From NCBI RefSeq assembly GCF_042675915.1, contig NZ_JBHTKL010000001.1:744001-808000 (forward strand): DNA of 64,000 nucleotides. Reading direction: 5' to 3'. Of the stretch, positions 8,141-15,544 are shown piece by piece (position 1 is the stretch's first letter; each line of letters opens with the position of its first letter). Below the pieces are notes generated by a model. The model made no database searches, was not told where the DNA came from, and saw only the letters and a list, made by a program, of their open reading frames with translations. The translations under genes and the position numbers were made by a program. The stretch comes from Thalassobacillus_A hwangdonensis. GTDB taxonomy: Bacteria; Bacillota; Bacilli; Bacillales; Halobacillaceae.

Positions 8141-9085
8141 TTATTTATACGTAATTCTCGGATCCAGATAAGAATAAAGCAGATCGACAATCAGGTTGAT
8201 GACGACGAATACGAATGCGATGAATAATACCGATCCCTGTACCACCGTGAAATCCCTCTGATTGATTCCTGTCAGCACGAGCTGCCCTAGACCAGGTAAA
8301 GAAAAAATTTGTTCAATGATCACAGTTCCGCCAAGCAGAACGCCTATTTGCATACCGATGATCGTCAGAATCGGGATCATTGCATTACGCAGCGCATGGT
8401 TGAAGATGACGACCCTCTCTCTTGCACCTTTAGCACGGATGGTCCGAATGAAGTCCTGTCTGAGGATTTCAAGGATGGATGAGCGAGTCATCCGCATTAC
8501 CGCACCAGCCATCGATGTACCCAATACGAAGGATGGCAGGAACAATATTTGGAGATTCGTGATCGGATCTTCGAAGAAACCTACATAACCTACTGGAGGA
8601 CTATAGGAGAACCATAGCGCGAGTACAAGAATCAGCACCGTCGCCAATGCGAAGTTCGGTACGGACACCCCAAGTAAAGAAACGATACGTACGGAAAAAT
8701 CAGTTTTCGAGTTCCGTTTCAAACCTGCGATGATACCGAGTGGAATTGCAATGATCCATGAGATGATCGCAGCAAACAGTGTCAATTCGAACGTAAGTGC
8801 AAATCTATTCAGGATATCTGGTAGCACTTCCTTGCCAGTACGCATGGATTCACCGAAATCTCCTGTCAGAACCCCGCCGATCCAACTTAAATATTGTTCA
8901 TAGATAGGCAGATTCAGACCAAATTCTTTCCTTAGCTGGGCCAGTGCTTCTGGAGTTGCATCTGTTCCCAGAATAGTGATTGCCACATCACCCGGAATGA
9001 CTCTCAAGGCGAAAAAGATGACGACGGAAACTCCGAATAATACTGGTATCAACATGAAAAGTCTTCTTAAAATATATGCATACAT
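8141..9085 (-). CDS. Peptide ABC transporter permease (OppB/DppB type)
   Basis: This 314-residue membrane protein has the DppB layout. A first helix (LFMLIPVLFGVSVVIFFAL) is followed by the conserved PGDVAITILGTDATPEALA segment, then five more helices and the coupling-helix region RTIRAKGARERVVIFNHALR. ATG 9085 is preferred over GTG 9094 because AAGGG lies eight bases before it. It forms the channel with the OppC-type partner downstream. Confidence 0.9.
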   Translation of the reverse strand: MYAYILRRLFMLIPVLFGVSVVIFFALRVIPGDVAITILGTDATPEALAQLRKEFGLNLPIYEQYLSWIGGVLTGDFGESMRTGKEVLPDILNRFALTFELTLFAAIISWIIAIPLGIIAGLKRNSKTDFSVRIVSLLGVSVPNFALATVLILVLALWFSYSPPVGYVGFFEDPITNLQILFLPSFVLGTSMAGAVMRMTRSSILEILRQDFIRTIRAKGARERVVIFNHALRNAMIPILTIIGMQIGVLLGGTVIIEQIFSLPGLGQLVLTGINQRDFTVVQGSVLFIAFVFVVINLIVDLLYSYLDPRITYK

Positions 9086-9107
9086 CGTATTCACCCTTAA
9101 TAAGATA

Positions 9108-9129
9108 CGAGGCTGCCTAGGCAGCCTCG
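9108..9129 (-). promoter_or_regulatory. Intercistronic hairpin between binding-protein and permease genes
   Basis: A perfect 22-bp palindrome (CGAGGCTGCCT and its complement) lies seven bases after the binding-protein stop and is not followed by a T run. Such hairpins protect the upstream part of an mRNA from 3' exonucleases, which would raise the amount of binding protein relative to the membrane subunits. Confidence 0.6.
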
Positions 9130-9135
9130 ACTGTG

Positions 9136-10686
9136 TTATTTTTTAGTGACTTCCAAAATATCTTCTCCATCATGCGGGTATGGAGTGAACCCTTCAACAG
9201 AGTTGGAAACAGCAACATATTTCATTGGAGAAACAAGGAATAGGTTTGGAGAGTCTTCCAATAGAAGTTCCTGTGCTTCTGTATAGATTTCTTTGCGTTT
9301 TTCTTTATCAGTTGTTACTTTACCTTTTTCGACTAGTTCATCAAAATTAGTATTAGAGTAGTTCCATACGTTGGCAGATCCTTCTGTGTGGAAGAAGTAG
9401 CTCAATGCACGGTCTGGGTCTGTACCGGAACCGTTACGACCGATCAGAACATCTGCAGAAGTATTCAACCATGTATCGATGTACGCGCCCCACTCGACTT
9501 GTTCAATATCTGCATTCACACCGATTTCTGCCCACTGCTGCTTAAGGATTTGAGCTGTATCGACCATATCTGCATAAGTGGAAGCAGTAGTGATCGTGAT
9601 ATCAAAGCCATCAGCATAACCTGCTTCTTCAAGCAGTTGCTTCGCTTTATCCAGGTTATTGCTGTAAAGCTCATGCTCTTTTACATCAATAGACCAGTCA
9701 CCCATGGAAGGAGCAACAGGCCCTGATACGACAGCGTCACCATTCCATACGATATCAGCGATGCTTTCGCGGTTTGTAGCAAGGCTCAATGCCTGTCTCA
9801 CTTTTGCATCATTCAATGGTTCTACATCTACGTTGAAGCCTACGTAACTGTATTCAAGAGATTGATAGTCCTTGACAGTAAGGTTGTCCTGATTTTCCAG
9901 CAAAGATGAAGATTTCGCTGTAAGCGTTGTCAAATCTACTTCGCCAGTACGGATTGCAGATAGTCTCGCTGACTCGTCTTTCATCGTGTAGTATTCCACT
10001 TTCGAAAGCTTCGGCAGATCTTCATTGTAATAGTCTTCATTCTTTTCCAGTACGACTTTGTTGTCCGGTACCCACTCTACGAACTTGAAAGGACCAGTTC
10101 CGACAGCAACCTGCTGAAGGTCTTCATTTTCTTCTACAACTGTCTGATCCACTACTGCAGCACTTGCATTCGTCAGGTTGGATAGGAACGTTGCATCGGC
10201 AGATTTAAGATTGAACTGCACTTGATAATCTCCCAGCACTTCGATGCTTTCTACATTCGAGAAGTAGGAAGCGATGTGAGAAGCAGTTTCCTCAGCCATG
10301 ATACGCTCGAAGCTGTACTTGACGTCTTCTGCAGTCATTTCATTGCCATTGTGGAAAGTAACGCCTTCACGAAGATTGAAAATATATGTACTTTCGTCTG
10401 GTTGTTCCCAATCTTTCGCAAGGTCTCCCTGTACTTCCATGTTTTCATCGAACTGAACAAGTCCACTGTACACTTGAGAATAGATTCTTACAGAGGAATG
10501 AGCTGGAGTCTTGTGTGGATCCAACCCGGCAGGTTCCTGATCGTTTGCAATCTTAAGCACTTGTTCGACAGATGAATCTCCGTCTGATTCAGCATCTGCA
10601 TTATTTCCCTCATCATTGGAGCAAGCGAACAACAATGCAGCCACACTAACTAACATAAAAGTTAAAAGAAAACTTCTTTTCTTCAT
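9136..10686 (-). CDS. Peptide ABC transporter substrate-binding lipoprotein
   Basis: This 516-residue SBP_bac_5 (cluster C) protein captures substrate outside the membrane. The lipoprotein signal ends in LLFAC with the lipidated cysteine at 22, followed by a very acidic linker (residues 23-42). Typical motifs are AGLDPHKTPAHSS, YIFNLREGVTFHNGN with MTAEDVKYSFERI, and GTGPFKFVEW. The family binds peptides, but some members bind murein peptides (MppA) or sugars. Its place in an operon with anmK and murQ favours a wall-derived ligand. Confidence 0.9.
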   Translation of the reverse strand: MKKRSFLLTFMLVSVAALLFACSNDEGNNADAESDGDSSVEQVLKIANDQEPAGLDPHKTPAHSSVRIYSQVYSGLVQFDENMEVQGDLAKDWEQPDESTYIFNLREGVTFHNGNEMTAEDVKYSFERIMAEETASHIASYFSNVESIEVLGDYQVQFNLKSADATFLSNLTNASAAVVDQTVVEENEDLQQVAVGTGPFKFVEWVPDNKVVLEKNEDYYNEDLPKLSKVEYYTMKDESARLSAIRTGEVDLTTLTAKSSSLLENQDNLTVKDYQSLEYSYVGFNVDVEPLNDAKVRQALSLATNRESIADIVWNGDAVVSGPVAPSMGDWSIDVKEHELYSNNLDKAKQLLEEAGYADGFDITITTASTYADMVDTAQILKQQWAEIGVNADIEQVEWGAYIDTWLNTSADVLIGRNGSGTDPDRALSYFFHTEGSANVWNYSNTNFDELVEKGKVTTDKEKRKEIYTEAQELLLEDSPNLFLVSPMKYVAVSNSVEGFTPYPHDGEDILEVTKK

Positions 10687-10702
10687 GATAATTTCCTCCC
10701 CC

Positions 10703-11773
10703 TTAATAGTAAACGATATGTTGCATAATTACTTCATGCACTTTTTTCCTGACAGGATTGATATTCTTCGGATCGGCTACATGCAAACGATTAGTCAACA
10801 ACGTTACATGAAGATCTTTTTCAGGATAAAGCCATAAGGAAGTACCTGTAAAACCGGTATGCCCCACGCCTGCTGGAAATGGGTCTCCCGAGTGCCATCC
10901 GAGTCCACGATTACCTGCAATCGCTTCCATAGAAGCATGGATCAAACGTGAATCAATCAATCTCTTATCCCCCACCAAGCCCCCTTTCAAATAGATGCTT
11001 GCTAATCCTTCAAGGTCTTCTGCAGTTCCGAATAACCCTGCATGACCGGATTCTCCACCGAAAAAATAGAAAGCGTTTCCATCATTGACCTTTCCAATGA
11101 TCGGTTGATCCTGAATGCGCCATGAATCGAATGTTCGATTGCGTTCGTTGCACATCTGCATTTCAATTTGATTGCCATATTCCGTAGCTGCAACGTTTTC
11201 AGTGTAAGCTACTTTATAGGATAGTTTTTTTAACTGCAACGGTTCAACCAATTCTTTCAATACAATCGCTTGAAGACTCTTTCCTTCAAGTTCCTTCAGT
11301 ATTTCACCAAGCAGGATATAATTCAGATCACTATATACAACCGAGTGTTGTTCATGATGCAAAACATCCATAGAATCGAGGATGTTGAAAACAGATTTGT
11401 CTGAATGGGTGTAGAACGGTTCCCACGCCTTAAGTCCGGAAGAATGAGTGAGCAATGACTGAATGGTGATGGATGCCAGTGCTTCATTATTTTTCAAAGA
11501 AGTCAGCAGATCTCCTACCATTCCGTTTAGCTGCAGCTTCCCCTCAGTAACTTTTTTCAAGATCAGCGAGGAAGTGATGATCTTTGTCACGCTTGCCAAA
11601 TCGAACACAGTGTCTTTTTCGACCGGCTCATCCGTTTCTCGATTTCTCCATCCATAGGCTTTATGAAAAATGCGTTCACCTCTATAGTTGACCAACACTA
11701 CGGCACCAGGAAACGATTCATTCTGGATTTCATTTTCAAAGAGTTCATCAAGACTCGATTCAAGCGTATTCAC
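10703..11773 (-). CDS. Beta-lactamase-fold serine hydrolase (AmiE/esterase-like)
   Basis: This 356-residue protein has the class C beta-lactamase/esterase fold. The SxxK motif is SVTK (S61, K64), the second motif is the tyrosine of VVYSDLNY, and the third is HTG in VGHTGFTG. It lacks a signal peptide, so it works in the cytoplasm. Bacillus subtilis AmiE (YbbE), an N-acetylmuramyl-L-alanine amidase encoded with murQ, has this fold. The murQ neighbour makes the same job likely here: removing the peptide from imported MurNAc peptides. That function is inferred and a general esterase role is not excluded. GTG 11773 has AGGAGG seven bases upstream. A promoter of its own may lie at 11830-11859. Confidence 0.8.
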   Translation of the reverse strand: MNTLESSLDELFENEIQNESFPGAVVLVNYRGERIFHKAYGWRNRETDEPVEKDTVFDLASVTKIITSSLILKKVTEGKLQLNGMVGDLLTSLKNNEALASITIQSLLTHSSGLKAWEPFYTHSDKSVFNILDSMDVLHHEQHSVVYSDLNYILLGEILKELEGKSLQAIVLKELVEPLQLKKLSYKVAYTENVAATEYGNQIEMQMCNERNRTFDSWRIQDQPIIGKVNDGNAFYFFGGESGHAGLFGTAEDLEGLASIYLKGGLVGDKRLIDSRLIHASMEAIAGNRGLGWHSGDPFPAGVGHTGFTGTSLWLYPEKDLHVTLLTNRLHVADPKNINPVRKKVHEVIMQHIVYY

Positions 11774-11829
11774 AGCAATCCTCCTTTAATAGCGGATAAA
11801 TTGTTGCACTTTTCTCAATTATATAAAAT

Positions 11830-11859
11830 ATTATGACAGAATAATAGATTAATTGTTAA
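11830..11859 (-). promoter_or_regulatory. Possible internal promoter before the serine hydrolase
   Basis: On the minus strand TTAACA (11854-11859) and CATAAT (11830-11835) are 18 bp apart in the 95-bp gap after murQ. This could give the transporter genes expression independent of anmK-murQ. Confidence 0.4.
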
Positions 11860-11868
11860 AAAAATCTT

Positions 11869-12792
11869 TTACATCGTTTCCTTTTGACTTGTCTGGTTGA
11901 CTGCATGTCGGACAAAACCACCAGCACCATCAAGCAAATCCAGTGCCTCTTTATAAGTGACATGTGTTAAAAGCATGACGATTGCAGGTTTGACGGAAAA
12001 GCTTGTTTCTTCCAGTACGGTTTCCGCTGTTTCATAATCTGCTCCGGTCGCTTCACAGACGATCTTTTTGGCACGTTCTTTCAATTTGTAGTTCGATGCG
12101 TGAACATCGACCATCAAATTACGGTAAACCTTCCCCAAACGCACCATGGATGCGGTGGAAATCATATTAAGAATCATCTTGTGTGCAGTAGCTGCTTTAA
12201 GTCTTGTAGAACCAGTCAAAATTTCAGGACCTGTCTCTACTTCGAGAGCAATGTTCACTTGCTTGCTGATTTCTGCATTGGCGTTACTCGTCAAGCTTAC
12301 CGTTGTAGCTCCCAGGGAGTTCGCATAGTCCAACGCACCTTTAACGAATGGCGTCCTTCCACTAGCTGCAATACCTATGACAACATCTTTACTCGTCAGT
12401 CCTCGTTCTTTCATTTCTACCTCAGCAAGCTGTTCGTCGTCTTCCGCTCCTTCGACTGCTACCATGACCGCTCTATTTCCACCAGCTAGTACAGCCTGGA
12501 CAAGATCCGCTTTAGTTGAGAATGTTGGTGGACATTCCACTGCATCCAATAAACCAATACGTCCACTCGTCCCTGCCCCTGTGTAGAACAATCTTCCTCC
12601 GGAACTGATGGAATCACATACAGCCTCTACAGTCTTTTCGATTTCAGGGAGGATCTGCTTGATCGCTTTGGGAATGAGAGTATCTTCCTCATTCATCAAT
12701 GTCAATATTTCTTTGATCGACATTTGGTCCAGGTTTGCCGATTTAGGATTATACATTTCTGTTGTAAGCTTCGTAAGGTTATCCATAATCAT
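11869..12792 (-). CDS. murQ: N-acetylmuramic acid 6-phosphate etherase
   Basis: MurQ cleaves the lactyl ether of MurNAc-6-phosphate to GlcNAc-6-phosphate and D-lactate in the cytoplasm. The 307-residue protein has the SIS fold with the sugar-phosphate site in TGAGTSGRIGLLDAVECPPTF (about residues 70-90) and the conserved GIAASGRTPFV and TGSTRLKAATA segments. The glutamate of VECPP is the expected catalytic acid. It follows anmK by 40 bases. AnmK makes its substrate from anhydroMurNAc, so the two act in sequence. Confidence 0.95.
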   Translation of the reverse strand: MIMDNLTKLTTEMYNPKSANLDQMSIKEILTLMNEEDTLIPKAIKQILPEIEKTVEAVCDSISSGGRLFYTGAGTSGRIGLLDAVECPPTFSTKADLVQAVLAGGNRAVMVAVEGAEDDEQLAEVEMKERGLTSKDVVIGIAASGRTPFVKGALDYANSLGATTVSLTSNANAEISKQVNIALEVETGPEILTGSTRLKAATAHKMILNMISTASMVRLGKVYRNLMVDVHASNYKLKERAKKIVCEATGADYETAETVLEETSFSVKPAIVMLLTHVTYKEALDLLDGAGGFVRHAVNQTSQKETM

Positions 12793-12832
12793 ACCATCCT
12801 ATTTTTTAAAATTACTTTTTACTAGTACAGGG

Positions 12833-14005
12833 TCAATTGCTTCCCCAGCAAATCTTTCCCATGATCACTTCTTTATTAGCTCCTGTTGCAGAAGGTAAAT
12901 TATTCGGCTGGCGATGAAAGCCTAAATATCCGAATAGCGCGAATGCAATCGCTTCTTTTGCATCACTATCGACACCAAGTTCTTTGGATGAGCCGATATG
13001 AACGTGTTCTGGTATGGAGGTTTTCATCCATTTCATCATCGTCTTGTTATGCCATCCTCCACCACTGATGTAAATTTCTCTGACATCCTCATGGTCAATA
13101 TGTCTTCTCAACGAACCGCTTAATGTAAATGAAGTAAGTGCGGTGACCGTGGCCAGACGATCTTCATAGGAAAGTTCCCGCATGTCTGCTTCCGACCACA
13201 ACCTCTTTGCATAATCGATGCCGAACAATTCGCGACCGGTACTCTTAGGTGGTAAAGCTGCATAATAAGGATGTTCCATCAATTCCTGTAGCCATTCGTA
13301 ATCGATGGCTCCGCTTGCTGCGACCTTTCCACCTTCATCGTACGAATGCTCCCCATCGGTCATCCATGAAATGAACGCATCGATGATCATATTGCCAGGC
13401 CCTGTATCGTAAGCGACTACATCGCTTCCATCAGAATTTTTCGGAATGACCGTAAAATTAGAAATACCTCCGATATTGACGAGGATTCTTCCTGTTGAAT
13501 CAGACTTCAACAATTGGTAATCAAGAAACGGTACCAGTGGAGCGCCTTGTCCATCGACAGCCATGTCCCTCGTCCGGAAATCACCGATTGTTGTTATTCC
13601 TGTTCTTTCGGCAATCACGCCGATATCTCCGATTTGTAATGTGTTCGGTCGATAATATGGATCATCTGATTTTGAAAGTGGGTCATGGAAAATCGTCTGT
13701 CCGTGTGTGCTGATCAAATCGACCTGATCCGCTTCTAGCCCAACCTCATCCAAGGCAGTAAGTATCCCATCGGCGTAAACCTCTCCTAACAGCATGTTCA
13801 TCGAGGATATTTCAGGACTCTGACTGCTCGGTTTGACGATAACCTCCAGCCGCGCTTTCACTTCAGGATCATATGGAATGGTAGTGAAATGCTTAAGCTT
13901 CATGTCTATGGTATTATCTTTCATTACATCGATTACAGCGATATCCATACCGTCCAGTGATGTACCGGACATTAACCCGACTACTGTCATTTTTGGTAAG
14001 TGCAT
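12833..14005 (-). CDS. anmK: Anhydro-N-acetylmuramic acid kinase
   Basis: AnmK opens the 1,6-anhydro ring of anhydroMurNAc and phosphorylates it with ATP, giving MurNAc-6-phosphate for MurQ. The protein has about 390 residues, the usual length. Signatures are VVGLMSGTSLDGMDIAVID at the N-terminus, STHGQTIFHDP, VNIGGISNFT, AYDTGPGNMIID and ISGGGWHN. ATG 14005 is preferred to GTG 14017 because the GGTGGGAGG site lies just before it. AnhydroMurNAc comes from lytic transglycosylases. It is the first gene of the salvage operon and carries a cre site in its leader. Confidence 0.94.
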   Translation of the reverse strand: MHLPKMTVVGLMSGTSLDGMDIAVIDVMKDNTIDMKLKHFTTIPYDPEVKARLEVIVKPSSQSPEISSMNMLLGEVYADGILTALDEVGLEADQVDLISTHGQTIFHDPLSKSDDPYYRPNTLQIGDIGVIAERTGITTIGDFRTRDMAVDGQGAPLVPFLDYQLLKSDSTGRILVNIGGISNFTVIPKNSDGSDVVAYDTGPGNMIIDAFISWMTDGEHSYDEGGKVAASGAIDYEWLQELMEHPYYAALPPKSTGRELFGIDYAKRLWSEADMRELSYEDRLATVTALTSFTLSGSLRRHIDHEDVREIYISGGGWHNKTMMKWMKTSIPEHVHIGSSKELGVDSDAKEAIAFALFGYLGFHRQPNNLPSATGANKEVIMGKICWGSN

Positions 14006-14035
14006 CGTCCCTCCCACCTTTCTGTTTTGATTTTC

Positions 14036-14050
14036 TGTAAGCGCTTTTAC
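14036..14050 (-). promoter_or_regulatory. cre site (CcpA operator) in the anmK leader
   Basis: TGTAAGCGCTTTTAC fits the catabolite-responsive element consensus at 13 of 14 positions. It lies 8 to 22 bases after the predicted transcription start, a position where CcpA blocks elongation. This would shut the salvage operon when glucose is present. Confidence 0.75.
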
Positions 14051-14064
14051 CTATGTATGCGACC

Positions 14065-14093
14065 ATTATAACATAATATTTCTTAATCATTAA
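14065..14093 (-). promoter_or_regulatory. Promoter of the anmK operon
   Basis: On the minus strand a consensus TATAAT (14065-14070) is preceded by TG in the extended -10 position, with a weak TTAATG at -35 (14088-14093) at 17 bp. The start point would be near 14058. Confidence 0.65.
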
Positions 14094-14100
14094 CTAAAAA

Positions 14101-14117
14101 TTGAAATAATATTTCAA
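14101..14117. promoter_or_regulatory. Palindromic operator candidate
   Basis: TTGAAATAATATTTCAA is a perfect 17-bp palindrome just upstream of the anmK -35 box. TGAAA/TTTCA palindromes are the kind bound by RpiR-family sugar-phosphate regulators such as MurR and NanR. No such regulator is encoded in this window, so the assignment is an inference. Confidence 0.45.
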
Positions 14118-14149
14118 ATTAGGTTTTTGGTTTGGAATTAAAGTCATGC

Positions 14150-14173
14150 ATGAGGATTGTAAACAAACCTCAT
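14150..14173 (+). promoter_or_regulatory. Inverted repeat before the amino-acid permease gene
   Basis: Eleven-base arms, ATGAGGATTGT and ACAAACCTCAT, with one mismatch flank two bases. The repeat ends about 27 bp before the permease ribosome binding site and could be an operator or a leader hairpin. Confidence 0.4.
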
Positions 14174-14213
14174 ACTGAATAGAAGAATGCTTCGAGGAAA
14201 AGGAAGGGCTGCA

Positions 14214-15539
14214 ATGACTGAATCTGGAACAAACCAACAGAATAAAGGCTCGAAGGATTCCAGCAATGGCATGAACTGGTGGCAATTGTCGCTTATAGGA
14301 ATCGGATGTACAATCGGAACCGGATTCTTTCTCGGTTCAAGCATCGGTATATTGCAGGCTGGACCATTGATTATTCTCGCTTTTCTGCTTGCAGCTACCG
14401 GAACGTATTTCATTTATGGGTTGCTTGCTGAAATGACGGCACTTGATCCGCAGGAAGGTTCATTCTGCACTTACGCTGGCAAAGCATTCGGGAGATGGGC
14501 TTCCTTCAGCAGCGGTTGGAATTATTGGTGTTCCAATGTACTGGTGATGGGAAGTCAATTGATTGCTTTGGCGACATTGACCCAATACTGGTTTCCGAAC
14601 ATCGAGCTTTGGATGCTTGCTGCTTTGTATGCCTCCCTTGCAACTGGAATTCTATTTCTCGGCACAGGTGGATTCGATAAGGCGGAGGATGTTTTCGCTA
14701 TAATTAAAATCGCAGCTATTTTCATGTTCATCATCTTCGGAGTGCTTCTTCTCTCTGGAATGATAGACATCGAAAGACAGCCCAATTCTATTGGCAGTTC
14801 ATTCTTCTTGAAGGGATTAACAGGCTTAATTACTTCGCTTCTGTTTGCATATTATGCATTCGGTGGAATTGAAGTAATTGGTATGATGGCGGTTCGATTA
14901 AAAAATACAGCAGATGCTGCAAAAGCTGGGAAAATCATGATTGTGCTGCTCGCTATAATCTATATCGCTTCGTTAAGCCTTGCAGTCCTACTGGTTCCTT
15001 TGAGTCGTTTCAATACGAACGAAAGTCCGTTCATGACCGTGTTCCGCATGTTCGACCTTCCGATCCTTCTGCACTTGTTTAATGGTGCCATCATCATTGC
15101 AGGCTTTTCGACGATGACCGCCGTGTTATACAGTGTGACCAATCTATTATTGAATTTAGCTAAAGATAAAGAAGCCCCATCCATGTTCGCGAAAAGATCG
15201 GAACACTTCAAGGGGCTTCCTCTTCATTCTTTAGTTTTGTCCGTGATAGGACTTTCCATATCCGTGGTTGCTGCATTATTGCTTCCAGGGAAGGTGTATG
15301 AGTATATTACAACCGCTGCTGGAATCCTTCTGTTATACAATTGGGTATTCATCACAGCATCATCATTCAAATTGTTGACTGGATCATTGAGAGTTTATGG
15401 ATCAGGTATCACAGGTCTCCTTCTTATCATTTGTGCAATCATTGGAACAGTAGTGGAGCCTACACTTCGACCAGGCTTTTACATCAGTATGGCAGTAGTC
15501 CTTCTGATCAGCGCTATTACATGGAAGGTGCATAAGTGA
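14214..15539 (+). CDS. APC-superfamily amino-acid permease
   Basis: This 441-residue membrane protein has about twelve helices. Helix 1 carries the APC signature IGIGCTIGTGFFLGSSIG, with the unwound GxG segment that binds the amino-acid backbone. The FAYYAFGGIEVIGMMA stretch is the matching helix 6 motif. It most likely imports a neutral amino acid by proton symport, and the substrate is not readable. ATG 14214 is preferred to 14187 because AAAAGGAAGGG lies at 14200-14208. The gene ends five bases from the converging argS gene with no visible terminator between them. Confidence 0.85.
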   Translation: MTESGTNQQNKGSKDSSNGMNWWQLSLIGIGCTIGTGFFLGSSIGILQAGPLIILAFLLAATGTYFIYGLLAEMTALDPQEGSFCTYAGKAFGRWASFSSGWNYWCSNVLVMGSQLIALATLTQYWFPNIELWMLAALYASLATGILFLGTGGFDKAEDVFAIIKIAAIFMFIIFGVLLLSGMIDIERQPNSIGSSFFLKGLTGLITSLLFAYYAFGGIEVIGMMAVRLKNTADAAKAGKIMIVLLAIIYIASLSLAVLLVPLSRFNTNESPFMTVFRMFDLPILLHLFNGAIIIAGFSTMTAVLYSVTNLLLNLAKDKEAPSMFAKRSEHFKGLPLHSLVLSVIGLSISVVAALLLPGKVYEYITTAAGILLLYNWVFITASSFKLLTGSLRVYGSGITGLLLIICAIIGTVVEPTLRPGFYISMAVVLLISAITWKVHK

Positions 15540-15544
15540 TTTCT

